Source of the DNA: FEN-33 sp963768775
Lineage (GTDB): Archaea > Thermoplasmatota > Thermoplasmata > Methanomassiliicoccales > UBA472
DNA length: 64,000 bases
Assembly (NCBI GenBank): GCA_963768775.1
Contig: CAVYIY010000005.1
Span: 124,001 to 188,000 of the forward strand
Direction of reading: 5' to 3'
Shown here: positions 48,137-56,733 of the stretch, one piece after another
Numbering within the stretch: the first letter of the stretch is position 1
Layout: every line of letters begins with the position of its first letter
Translations under genes and position numbers: made by a program
Notes under the pieces: model-generated
Seen by the model: only the letters and a program-made list of their open reading frames with translations
What the model was told of the DNA's origin: nothing
Databases searched by the model: none

Positions 48137-48399
48137 TTAGATACTAGCCCTGGGTGGGTCTGCATCCAGCTTCCTCTTGAAGCTCTCTGCCTGTTGCATC
48201 AGGTCCATCAAGCCTATCCTCGCTCTGCGAGTAGGGTAGGGTCTTTCAGATACAGGTATAAGATCGTCGAATAACAGAGAAGGATGAACCAGAGGCTAAA
48301 TATCCAGCCTTCTGGCCAAAGGAGATCCCCGGAAAGAATGAGAATTAACGCAGGGAATGGAAGAATAAACAATAACGCGAAGATGACCTTCTTATCCAT
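48137..48399 (-). CDS. Small protein like the N-terminus of isoprenylcysteine methyltransferase-type proteins
   Basis: Two membrane segments (VIFALLFILPFPALILILSG and GWIFSLWFILLCYSTILYLY) followed by LKDPTLLAERG match the N-terminal helices of ICMT-like membrane methyltransferases. The frame stops at 48214 after 61 residues. Skipping one base near 48217 extends it by about 25 residues (MDLMQQAESFKRKLDADPPR) to 48137, but the methyltransferase core is missing either way. I consider it a truncated remnant. Confidence 0.45.
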
Positions 48400-48650
48400 A
48401 CGTTCATATTGAGATCAGGAATATTAATTTGCCTGTTTTCGCAATGACACTCATCTAGTTCTCCCAGATCCAATGCAACAAGTTGCTTTCGTCCATTCGC
48501 TATGCTGCCTGACGTGATCGTATCCATATTCAATTCGTTCAGGTCCTTCAATTTTCCATATTCTAGTTGATATCCGTCATTCTTACCGATCGATCATCTT
48601 CAAACCGAATATCAATATCCGCTTGATGCTGGTCCTGCTTGAGACATGTT

Positions 48651-48691
48651 GGAGGCTGATCAATCCTTGAGCAAGGGGACGACCAGCCTCC
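48651..48691. terminator. Nested hairpin downstream of amt
   Basis: GGAGGCTG (48651-48658) and CAGCCTCC (48684-48691) form an 8-bp stem, and CCTTGAGCAAGG inside forms a second small stem. It lies 9 bp after the amt stop. A T-run typical of archaeal terminators is not obvious, so it could also be a processing or stability element. Confidence 0.5.
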
Positions 48692-48699
48692 GCACTTCC

Positions 48700-49956
48700 T
48701 TAACCCAGTTCGGTCTTTTGGCCATCGACCCCTCCAATAGAGTCCTCAAGATAAGCTGTCTCGCCGTGGAGGCCGAAGTCCAGACCTTCCTTCTCGACGC
48801 TCTCGCTCACCCTCACCTTCGTGACCTTGTCTATCACGAAGAGCATCACATAGGTGACCACGAACGCCCAGATTGCGGCAATAACCACCGCAGCCACCTG
48901 CACTCCGAAGAATGTAGAGTTACCTTCGATCAGACCCTGCGTCCCGGCAGCGTTGACAGCGGTGGTCGCGAAAACACCCAACATGACGGCTCCCAGGATC
49001 CCGCCTACGCCATGCACGCCCCAGACATCCAGGGCATCATCCCAGTTCCTCTTGTTCTTGTACCAAATCGCAACGTAGCATATCAGGCCTGCCAGGAATC
49101 CAATGACCATCGCCGCCCAGGGAGCGACGTAACCGGCGCAAGGAGTGATAGTCGCTAATCCAGCAATAGAGCCAGTAAGGAGGCCGAGCATCTTCGGCTT
49201 CTTTTCGAAGGTCCAAGCCAAAGCCAGCCAGGTGGCGGCGGCCACCGATGCGGCGAGATCGGTGTTGAGGAAAGCTACGACCGTCACGGAATTAACGCTC
49301 AGCTCGCTGCCGGCGTTGAAGCCGTACCAGCCGAACCAGAGGAGGCCGGTTCCGAGAGCGACAAGGGGGATGCTATGCGGGCCTTTCTCCTTGATCTTGC
49401 GACTGCCCACGTAGAATACAGATGCCAAAGCGGCCATTCCTGCGATCTCATGGACGACTATGCCGCCGGCGAAATCCTTGACCCCCCAAGTGGCGAGCAG
49501 GCCGCCGCCCCAGACCATATGCACGAACGGGAAGTAGACGAACAGCGCCCAACCGATGAGGAATAGCAAATAGGCCTTGAAGTTGACCCGACCCGCGAAA
49601 GCTCCGGTGATTAGGGCAGGAGTGATTATCGCAAACATCATCTGATAAACGATGAAAACATAGAGCGGGATGCTGGGATTTCCGGCAAAGGGCGTGCTGG
49701 GGCCGATGCCGTTGAGGAAAGCCTGGTCAAGATTGCCGATGACGCCACCGGCGCCACCGCTAAAGCAGAGCGAGTATCCGACGGCAAACCATATCACATC
49801 CACGATCGCCATCGAAGCGAAGCTCTGTATCATGATGGTCAGAACATTCTTCCTGCCTACGAGGCCGCCATAGAAGAAAGCCAGCCCCGGCGTCATCAGC
49901 ATCACCAGGCTGGTGGCCACGAGCATGAAACCGACATTACCTGTGTCAAAGGCCAT
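48700..49956 (-). CDS. amt: Ammonium transporter Amt
   Basis: Eleven-helix ammonium channel of 418 residues. MLMTPGLAFFYGGLVGRKN, WFAVGYSLCFSG, HMVWGGGLLATWGVKDFAGG with the VHEIAG region, and DVWGVHGVGGILGAVMLGVF hold the pore histidines. ATG 49956 (MAFDTGNVGF) has GGGGGTG upstream; an in-frame start at 50049 would add a non-family extension. No GlnK/PII gene is adjacent, which is unusual since amt and glnK are normally paired. Confidence 0.93.
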   Translation of the reverse strand: MAFDTGNVGFMLVATSLVMLMTPGLAFFYGGLVGRKNVLTIMIQSFASMAIVDVIWFAVGYSLCFSGGAGGVIGNLDQAFLNGIGPSTPFAGNPSIPLYVFIVYQMMFAIITPALITGAFAGRVNFKAYLLFLIGWALFVYFPFVHMVWGGGLLATWGVKDFAGGIVVHEIAGMAALASVFYVGSRKIKEKGPHSIPLVALGTGLLWFGWYGFNAGSELSVNSVTVVAFLNTDLAASVAAATWLALAWTFEKKPKMLGLLTGSIAGLATITPCAGYVAPWAAMVIGFLAGLICYVAIWYKNKRNWDDALDVWGVHGVGGILGAVMLGVFATTAVNAAGTQGLIEGNSTFFGVQVAAVVIAAIWAFVVTYVMLFVIDKVTKVRVSESVEKEGLDFGLHGETAYLEDSIGGVDGQKTELG

Positions 49957-50049
49957 ATCGAAACACCCCCATTTCCCCGAAACTTCTAATAAGCAATTGT
50001 GAGTGTGAGTCGGAAGACCGAATATAATGGCTCGTTTCCTTTTTGTCAA

Positions 50050-50912
50050 TTAATTAGCCAAGAAAGGAAATCTTCATCGCTCAATTGATGTCTGGATTAA
50101 GTGATTTAACTATTTGTGCTGCAGCTGGGACACCTCGCTCAAACGCTAACAAGCAATTGATAGTCAACAGGAGAGGTATCGGTAATTCTCGAAAAAATAT
50201 TTCGACTTATCGATCGCTTTCATATACTGGCATGAAGCGGTACAATTCTTCCCAATTCCACCTCATTGGTCGATAGGAATTGAACATTCATGTCGTATAT
50301 TCCACATATTTAGAAGGATTAGCCGTTATTTCGCCATGAATAACCTGGTCATTTATGAAGTGTTGGAATGTTGGGGATTGTAAGTGCGCAATATTTGCAA
50401 GCACCCATTAGTTCTTATATTTGAGACGAACAGAATAATGATGGCGAGCCGGGAATCCTCCTTTGCTTATCGTGGTGTGAGAGTTGGAATCAGACAGCCA
50501 TTATTATGCCCCGGTCCGCCATCCTTCATTATTGAACGCACTATGGCCGTTTAAACTGGAACCGGTTAGAAGATGGAAGAAGGTAAGGATAGAAGAAAGA
50601 AGATAGGAAGAGGTTTGGAGACATGGCGAGCATAGCGTTAAACGATTCAGCCAGCAGGTGTTATCGTCGCATTTTTCGGTTGTCAAATCTGTTTGCACCA
50701 GGAAATCAAGGTGCGCAAACATATCACACGCCCATCCTAGCCAGTCTACCTTATCCAGCTCCATAACGCACATCCTACTATCCCCGGTCCGTCATCCCTT
50801 CCAATCCGTTTCTCGATAATCTCCATAAGTTACCGCCATTAAGTCGATACCAGAGATTAAGAGTAAAGTTGTCAATGGTGTGAAGCTTGGTTCATTTTAT
50901 TGAGGGAATGAT
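50050..50912. other. Long intergenic region with a 16-bp direct repeat
   Basis: About 860 bp between the divergent amt and sensor kinase genes. No supportable gene; a frame on the minus strand at 50504-50773 is open but has no family features. CCCCGGTCCGCCATCC (50509-50524) recurs as CCCCGGTCCGTCATCC (50782-50797), one mismatch in 16, 273 bp apart. The stretch 50570-50610 is purine-rich (GAAGGTAAGGATAGAAG). Promoters of both neighbours must lie here. Confidence 0.4.
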
Positions 50913-52004
50913 ATGATCTCTGAACAAAAGGGTCCGATGAGCGATGATATTGCCGCTAAAAAGAAGTATAACGATGTAATAAGAATCCCATTCGAACTCA
51001 ATGAAAGTAGCATCCTGGCGATATGCGGGATGCTCTGCCTTCTGATCTTCTTCTTGGACGTCAGCTTAAGGATCTCGTTCCTCGTCAGCATTCTGTATGT
51101 TATTCCAGTGCTGATTTGTATCTGGTCCCCGAAAAGACGGACCATATATATTGTAGCAGGAGTATCCTCGTTCCTTACAATAATTGCAATACCCTTCAAA
51201 CCACCTGGAGACATTCTAATCCCTCTTTTCAATCGGCCACTCTCATTGCTCACCCTTTGGACCGCGGTGATTCTAATTGACCGATTCAACTCCATCCGAA
51301 AGAGGTTCGAAGAGAAGTTAAAGAAGTCCAATGATGACCTCCAGCAATTCGCTTACATCGCCTCGCACGACCTTCAGGAGCCTCTGCGCACGGTCGTCAA
51401 TTACCTGGCCCTCCTCCAAAGAAAGAATATGGATAAGCTGGATCCTAAATCCCAGGAATACATCAATTTCGCCATGGATGGCGGAGAAAGGATGCGCCAA
51501 TTGATCGATGACCTATTGGAGTATTCAAGAGTCGATAGCCAGGGGAAAGAGTTCACTCCAGTGAATATGCAAGACGTAATTGATGAAACTCTTGCAATAC
51601 TTAAATCGCGCATAGAAGAAAGCAATGTGCAAGTGATCACCGGTCCACTCCCTGTAATCTCTGGAGATGAAACTCAAATGATAAGGGTGATGCAGAATCT
51701 GATAGGGAACGCAATCAAATTCCACGGCCCAGAGCCTCCGAAGATATGCGTTTCAGCGTCGGAAGGCAGGAATGAATGGACCTTCGCGGTCAAGGACAAC
51801 GGAATCGGTCTGGACATGCAGTATTCAGACAAGATATTCCAGATGTTCCAACGTTTGCATAATAAGGAAGAATATCCAGGGACAGGTATCGGCCTTGCTG
51901 TCACGAAGAAGATCGTTGAACGTCATCGAGGAAGGATCTGGGTCGAATCGGAAGAAGGCAAGGGAGCGACATTCTTCTTCACTATTCCGATCGGCAATAA
52001 TTGA
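50913..52004 (+). CDS. Membrane sensor histidine kinase
   Basis: Signal-transducing kinase of 363 residues. Four membrane helices lie at about residues 30-125 (SSILAICGMLCLLIFFLDV and following). A short coiled linker leads to HisKA with the phospho-accepting His in FAYIASHDLQEPLRTVVNYL. The ATPase domain has NLIGNAIKFHG (N box), DNGIGLD (G1) and GTGIGLAVTKKIVERH (G2). No response regulator is next to it, so it is an orphan. The extracellular part is minimal, so it probably senses a membrane or small hydrophobic signal. Confidence 0.9.
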   Translation: MISEQKGPMSDDIAAKKKYNDVIRIPFELNESSILAICGMLCLLIFFLDVSLRISFLVSILYVIPVLICIWSPKRRTIYIVAGVSSFLTIIAIPFKPPGDILIPLFNRPLSLLTLWTAVILIDRFNSIRKRFEEKLKKSNDDLQQFAYIASHDLQEPLRTVVNYLALLQRKNMDKLDPKSQEYINFAMDGGERMRQLIDDLLEYSRVDSQGKEFTPVNMQDVIDETLAILKSRIEESNVQVITGPLPVISGDETQMIRVMQNLIGNAIKFHGPEPPKICVSASEGRNEWTFAVKDNGIGLDMQYSDKIFQMFQRLHNKEEYPGTGIGLAVTKKIVERHRGRIWVESEEGKGATFFFTIPIGNN

Positions 52005-52442
52005 TAAAGGGAAAGGTGCCAGTTCGGCTCATCTCTTAGAGACCAAACCTGCCGTCTCGCAACGATATAACGATGATTTCCTCTGATTTCTAAATGTAAA
52101 TATGAAAAAACAGATTCCGGACACTTCGGACGAATCGGACCGATTCCCTAGACAGAGATCTAGAATCAAAAAGAATTGAAAGAATTACAACCCTCGTTAA
52201 TTAGATTGGGCAGGGTAATGATTCTTATGAAATGAATGAAACGTGCTCTCGGGCTCAAGAAGAAGAGCTAAAGGGAAACACTATCTGATATTGACCTTCG
52301 GGTCTTGTTGCATTTAAAGAAAGTTGAGTAAGGGGTTTGGGGGGACAATTGGGCATTTCCTGCAATTCATCCAGTATTCTTTCATATCTCAAATTTGAGT
52401 GGTGAAGGTAGTTTCATATTTCAGCTCGGGTTTGCCGTCTTA
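52005..52442 (+). other. Intergenic region, no clear feature
   Basis: About 440 bp between the kinase and the HExxH protein. AT-rich, without long repeats or recognisable RNA; an in-frame TTG at 52395 could extend the next gene, but ATG 52443 is the better start. Confidence 0.3.
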
Positions 52443-52934
52443 ATGAGGAAAGCGAGCTTCAGCGAGTTCTTCCCTGACCGCTATGGATCAAAGCTCGAGG
52501 CGGCGAAGGACATTCCTTGCATCTTCGAGGTGGTCATGAAAGCTGTCCAGGAGACGATGGGCCTCAGACGCTCGGGTCTGGAGCTTGGCCTTATCGAACT
52601 GGAGAGCAGTCATGGATATTTCATCGGTTGCCTCCACCCCTTTGGCACGAACCTGATAGTAGTGAACAAGTTGCCTCTTAGGCGAGTGAAGGATTCATCG
52701 CCCCAGATCTGCAAATCATATTTATTCCTTGTTCTTCTGCACGAGTACATGCATACGTTTGGCATCTGGGATGAGAAGGAAATACGCGAGGGGGCCCTGG
52801 CGATGATTAGACAGCTTTTCGGGGATGATCATCCGGCCACGAAACTGGCAGAGGGCATCGAGCAGTTGCTCCCGTTCGTCATCTATCCGACGCAGATGTC
52901 GTTGCCCAAGGGAACGAAGATGGAGTCGGTCTAG
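52443..52934 (+). CDS. Putative zinc metalloprotease-like protein (HEYMH)
   Basis: A 163-residue protein I do not place in a named family. LFLVLLHEYMHTFGIWDEKE contains HExxH followed by an acidic residue region (EIREGA), as in minimal gluzincin-type proteases. No signal peptide or membrane segment. An in-frame TTG at 52395 would add 16 residues. It faces the convergent MFS gene. Confidence 0.6.
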   Translation: MRKASFSEFFPDRYGSKLEAAKDIPCIFEVVMKAVQETMGLRRSGLELGLIELESSHGYFIGCLHPFGTNLIVVNKLPLRRVKDSSPQICKSYLFLVLLHEYMHTFGIWDEKEIREGALAMIRQLFGDDHPATKLAEGIEQLLPFVIYPTQMSLPKGTKMESV

Positions 52935-52980
52935 GGATTCTGCTCGAGATCTCGTGATGCCAGCTTGAGCGATTGTTGGA

Positions 52981-54177
52981 TCAGGTCGCTGGCATGACCA
53001 AGTCCTTCGACAATGGCGTATACCGATTCGCGATAAGGTAGAGGGGGACCGAGGCTGCAGCCAGGATTGCTCCAATATACATCGCTGCCTGAAGCGATGA
53101 GCTATCGATCACCGGCCCAAGGACCAGTGTCATTCCGCCCGCGGCGAGGTTGAGCAGCGAGCTCAGCAGAGCCAAAGAGGACGCCCTGATTCGGGAAGGT
53201 ATCAAGGAGTTCCTCCAGAGCATCACCGTCGGCATTGCCAGTCCGCTGGTGAAGCCGCTGATGGCGAACAGTATTCCGGACAGCAGGTAGCTTTGGACTA
53301 GGGGCTGCAGGATGTAGGAGGCGAAGAGCAGGATCCCGGCAAAAGCCAGCATCCGGTGCCTTCCCAGCCGGTCGGCCATCTTGATCGAGAGCAGGTTCCC
53401 TGCCACCATGGAGACCATCAGCACGGAGAAATAGATGCCCAGGAACTCCTTGCCCATGCCAGCTAGCACCAGATACGGCTGGTAGACGATGAAGTAGACG
53501 ATGACGGCGCTGTTGCGGAGCATCTCAGCGTAGGTAAGGTCCCTCAGGGCGGCGCTGTGGCGGAAGTGCGACAGGCTCTCCTTCAGCAGTCCGGCGAAGC
53601 GGGAGCTTCTCTCGCCGAAGTTCTCCTTGAAGAAGAAGAGGGCGAAGAGCGTGGCAACGGCGGTGAGCGCCGCCCCCACCAGCATGGGGAGGTTCAGGGC
53701 GATGGCCGCGAAGACGGAACCGACCACGCCTCCGACAATCCCGAGCAAGTTGCTGACGCTGCTGTTAACCGGGAACGTCCGCTTCGCCTCGCTCGCCTTG
53801 CCCTCCGCTCGCAGCGAATCGATGAGCCAGGCCTCGACCGAGCCGCTGATCAGGGCGGCAGAGCCGGCCAGGATTATCTCGGCCAGGAGGAAGCGAAGGA
53901 TGGAGGATGACAATCCATACACCGTGAAGCCGAAAACATTAATGGCTCCGCCGATCAGCAAAGCCTGCTTCCGGCCATGCCTGTCCGCGAAGTCGCCGGC
54001 GAAGAGGTTGAGGATCGCTAGCGCCACGAAGTTGCCCACGAAGATCAGGCTGATGTCGGTGTAGTCCAGCCCGTTTGCCGTCAGATAGATGATGTAGTAG
54101 CTCTGGAAGACGAAGAAGCCCGAGTTGAGGATCGCCATGTAGGCGATGTACTCCTTGGAGGTCCTCGAAAGGGGCAT
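52981..54177 (-). CDS. MFS transporter
   Basis: Twelve-helix major facilitator of 398 residues. The loop 2-3 motif is GDFADRHGRKQALLIGG and the equivalent in the second half is SIKMADRLGRHRMLAFAG. A central cytoplasmic loop is short (EAKRTFPVNSSVSNLLGIVG). Substrate not predictable; drug-efflux-type members look similar. ATG 54177 (MPLSRTSKEYIAY); a TTG at 54192 is in frame. Follows aIF2-beta after 68 bp on the same strand. Confidence 0.88.
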   Translation of the reverse strand: MPLSRTSKEYIAYMAILNSGFFVFQSYYIIYLTANGLDYTDISLIFVGNFVALAILNLFAGDFADRHGRKQALLIGGAINVFGFTVYGLSSSILRFLLAEIILAGSAALISGSVEAWLIDSLRAEGKASEAKRTFPVNSSVSNLLGIVGGVVGSVFAAIALNLPMLVGAALTAVATLFALFFFKENFGERSSRFAGLLKESLSHFRHSAALRDLTYAEMLRNSAVIVYFIVYQPYLVLAGMGKEFLGIYFSVLMVSMVAGNLLSIKMADRLGRHRMLAFAGILLFASYILQPLVQSYLLSGILFAISGFTSGLAMPTVMLWRNSLIPSRIRASSLALLSSLLNLAAGGMTLVLGPVIDSSSLQAAMYIGAILAAASVPLYLIANRYTPLSKDLVMPAT

Positions 54178-54245
54178 TACACGTCCTGGCAATCCTTGTT
54201 GTGATCAAGCTCTTGCGCGGCGAATGCCTATTCCCGTCCTTGAGT

Positions 54246-54878
54246 TCAGCGCGTCGCCGGCTCGGTAGTCAGCTGCCCGAAGGCGACGTTCCCCGAACGC
54301 TTGGCGATCTTCACTCGGACTTTGGCCCCCTTGACCGTTCCAGGGACGTAGATGATGTAGTTCTCCTTCCGCGCCACGCCATCGCCCTTCTTGCCCACGT
54401 CCTCGATCATGAGATCGTAGACGTGACCTTCCATGATCGCGTCCTCCTCCGGGGCCTTCGGCTGCTTGCGCACGTTGACCGGTCGGTGGGCGCCGCAGGC
54501 CTCGCACTCGAGGATGAGCACGCGGCCCTCCTTGTTGATGCGCGTATCCGGTCGTCCGCACTCCGAGCAGAGGACGAAGGTCTCGGTGTAAGACATGATG
54601 CGGTCGGTGATCTGGCTCGGCGCGAGCTTCGCCTTGAGGATGAGCCTTCGGCCCTCGACGTGGCCGGGCGTCCCCAGCTCCCGCAGCAGGTACTGCACCA
54701 GGTGCTCCGGCTCGCGCCTCAGCGCGTCGATGATGTCGCCGAAGTTGCGCACCACCGTCGTCTTGCCCTCCTGGAAGACGTCCGGCTCGGGCACGGTGAA
54801 GCGCTCGTGCTTCTCTATCGTCTCGGGAAGTTGGGTCTTAGCCCGGTCAAGTAGTGAAAGGTAATCTTCGTCAGGCAT
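54246..54878 (-). CDS. eif2b: Translation initiation factor aIF2 beta with C-terminal TRAM domain
   Basis: Beta subunit of the factor that brings initiator tRNA to the ribosome. Residues 1-140 show KTTVVRNFGDIIDALRREPE with HLVQYLLRELGTPGHVEGRR, and a zinc ribbon CSECGRPDTRI, CEACGAHRPV. Residues about 150-210 are a TRAM domain (YDLMIEDVGKKGDGVARKEN, VPGTVKGAKVRVKI), an RNA-binding beta-barrel. The fusion is about 70 residues longer than simple aIF2-beta. ATG 54878 lies about 9 nt after the predicted transcription start. Confidence 0.92.
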   Translation of the reverse strand: MPDEDYLSLLDRAKTQLPETIEKHERFTVPEPDVFQEGKTTVVRNFGDIIDALRREPEHLVQYLLRELGTPGHVEGRRLILKAKLAPSQITDRIMSYTETFVLCSECGRPDTRINKEGRVLILECEACGAHRPVNVRKQPKAPEEDAIMEGHVYDLMIEDVGKKGDGVARKENYIIYVPGTVKGAKVRVKIAKRSGNVAFGQLTTEPATR

Positions 54879-54906
54879 GGTTATCCAATCTCCAAGCTGA
54901 AACCTG

Positions 54907-54914
54907 CTTATAAA
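54907..54914 (-). promoter_or_regulatory. TATA box of the aIF2-beta gene
   Basis: TTTATAAG on the minus strand, about 30-36 bp before ATG 54878, giving a start near 54885 and a very short leader. Confidence 0.6.
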
Positions 54915-54940
54915 TGTTAGGTCGGACGGCCCGAGCCAGA

Positions 54941-56551
54941 CTAGGCCTGGTACTTGCGCCTGATGGCGGCTCGGACCAGCCCGTAGTGCAGCGGGCTCGG
55001 CTTCTGCGGTCTCGACTTGAACTCGGGGTGGAACTGCGCGGCCATGAAGAAGGGATGCCCTTCCAGCTCCCCGATCTCCATCTTGATCCCGTCCGGGGAG
55101 CGTGCCGAGAACTTCCAACCGACCGATTCCAGCTTCTCGATGAACTTCGGGTTCACCTCGTAACGGTGGCGATGCCGTTCCATGATCAGGGTCTTGCCGC
55201 CGTACAGCTCATGCGCCATCGTGCCCTCGGTGACCACCGACGGCTGGACTCCAAGGCGCATGGTCCCGCCCTTCCTCTTCACATCGCGCTGCTCCGGCAG
55301 GATGTCGATCACCGGGTATTGAGTCTCCGGGTTGATCTCCGTGCTGTTGGCGCCCTCCATGCCCAGCAAGGCGCGGGCGATGTCGATGGTGGCGATCTGG
55401 AAGCCGAGGCAGCAGCCGAGATACGGAATGCGGTTCTCCCGGGCGAACCGGGAGGTCATGATCTTGCCCTCTATCCCCCGAGAACCGAAGCCTCCGGGTA
55501 TGAGGATGCCGTCGATCTTGGCCAGGTCGGGGGTTATGCCCTTCTCCTGCACCACCTCGCTGTCCACGAACACCATCTCCACCTTGGTCTCGAGCTCCGC
55601 CCCAGCGTGGTGGAAAGCCTCCAAATGGCTTATGTAGGCGTCGGCCAGGTGGGTGTACTTGCCCACGCAGGCGATGCGCACCGTCCTGGTGGGATTGGAG
55701 ACCCGGTCGAGGAACCTCTTCCATTCTGTGAGGTCCTGCATCTTCGACTCCAGCCTGAATCGCTTCAGGATGTAGTCGGTCAGGCCCTGCTCCTCCAAGA
55801 TGATCGGGACTTCATAGATGGACCTGGCATCCGGGGCGGAAACCACCGCCTCCAGCGGCACGTCGCAGAACAGCGATATCTTGCGCTTGATGCTGTATTC
55901 CAATGGCTCCGTAGCTCGGGCCACGATAGCATCTGGCTGAATGCCCAATGAGCGCAGCTCCTTCACCGAGTGCTGCGTCGGCTTGGTCTTCTGCTCTCCC
56001 ACGGTCCCCAATATGGGGACCAAAGTGGTGTGGACGAACATGCAGTTCTCGCCCTTCCCCAGCTCGGTGTTCATCTGCCTCACCGCTTCCAGGAAGGGCA
56101 TCGACTCGATGTCACCCACCGTTCCCCCGAGCTCGACGATGCAAACGTCAGCCCCGGTCGCTTCGGCGACGGTGCGGATCTGGCATTTTATCTCATTGGT
56201 AATGTGGGGAATGATCTGTACGGTCTTGCCCAGATACTCGCCCATCCTCTCCTTCTCGATGACCGTCCGGTATATCTTGCCGGTGGTGATGTTGTGATCG
56301 CTGGTGAGATTGATGTCTAGGAATCGTTCGTAATTGCCCAGGTCGAGGTCCACCTCGCCCCCGTCATCCAGGACGAATACCTCTCCATGCTCGAATGGGT
56401 TCATGGTGCCCGCGTCGATGTTCAGGTACGGATCCACCTTAATCGCAGTTACCTTCAAACCTCGCGATATGAGTAGCCGCCCTATCGAGGAGGAGGTTAT
56501 TCCTTTGCCCAAGCCAGATATTACGCCACCCGTGACAAAAATATATTTCAT
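54941..56551 (-). CDS. pyrG: CTP synthase
   Basis: Makes CTP from UTP, ATP and glutamine. The synthetase domain (residues 1-270) opens with KYIFVTGGVISGLGKGITSS and has GGEVDLDLGNYERF and ELGGTVGDIES. The class I glutaminase domain has GGFGSRGIEGK, PYLGCCLGFQ (nucleophile Cys) and the HPEF catalytic pair. Full length at 536 residues. ATG 56551 is the family start. The upstream region holds the clustered 14-mers described separately. Confidence 0.95.
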   Translation of the reverse strand: MKYIFVTGGVISGLGKGITSSSIGRLLISRGLKVTAIKVDPYLNIDAGTMNPFEHGEVFVLDDGGEVDLDLGNYERFLDINLTSDHNITTGKIYRTVIEKERMGEYLGKTVQIIPHITNEIKCQIRTVAEATGADVCIVELGGTVGDIESMPFLEAVRQMNTELGKGENCMFVHTTLVPILGTVGEQKTKPTQHSVKELRSLGIQPDAIVARATEPLEYSIKRKISLFCDVPLEAVVSAPDARSIYEVPIILEEQGLTDYILKRFRLESKMQDLTEWKRFLDRVSNPTRTVRIACVGKYTHLADAYISHLEAFHHAGAELETKVEMVFVDSEVVQEKGITPDLAKIDGILIPGGFGSRGIEGKIMTSRFARENRIPYLGCCLGFQIATIDIARALLGMEGANSTEINPETQYPVIDILPEQRDVKRKGGTMRLGVQPSVVTEGTMAHELYGGKTLIMERHRHRYEVNPKFIEKLESVGWKFSARSPDGIKMEIGELEGHPFFMAAQFHPEFKSRPQKPSPLHYGLVRAAIRRKYQA

Positions 56552-56611
56552 CGTTTCCACGGGATTGCCAAATCCGTTTGTGCATATTTCAGTCTTTGCA
56601 CGATGGCGGCT

Positions 56612-56683
56612 TTGCACTCAAAGTCGTTCTTGCACCTAAAATCATAAGTTTGCACCTAAAGTCTTGCTTAAGTCAGACTTAAG
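56612..56683. promoter_or_regulatory. Operator-like cluster: TTGCACCTAAAGTC repeats plus 17-bp palindrome
   Basis: Between pyrG and the divergent winged-helix gene, TTGCACTCAAAGTC (56612-56625), TTGCACCTAAAATC (56630-56643) and TTGCACCTAAAGTC (56650-56663) repeat in one direction with spacings of 18 and 20 bp. A fourth TTGCAC is at 56596. Directly after comes CTTAAGTC-A-GACTTAAG (56667-56683), a perfect inverted repeat. The arrangement looks like binding sites for one or two DNA-binding proteins, perhaps the winged-helix protein encoded next to it. Confidence 0.55.
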
Positions 56684-56733
56684 ACAGCAAGATTCAAAAG
56701 GGGATGAATACATGACTATTATGGTTGCAGCCT

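Noticed and set aside
48345..48551. 68-codon minus-strand frame overlapping the ICMT-like fragment
   Set aside because: Out of frame with the membrane segments and without any recognisable feature.
50504..50773. 89-codon minus-strand frame between amt and the kinase
   Set aside because: No start context, no motif, and it overlaps the direct-repeat region.
56596..56663. Clustered TTGCAC repeats as a CRISPR array
   Set aside because: Units are only about 14 bp, imperfect, with 4-6 bp between them, and no cas genes are near.
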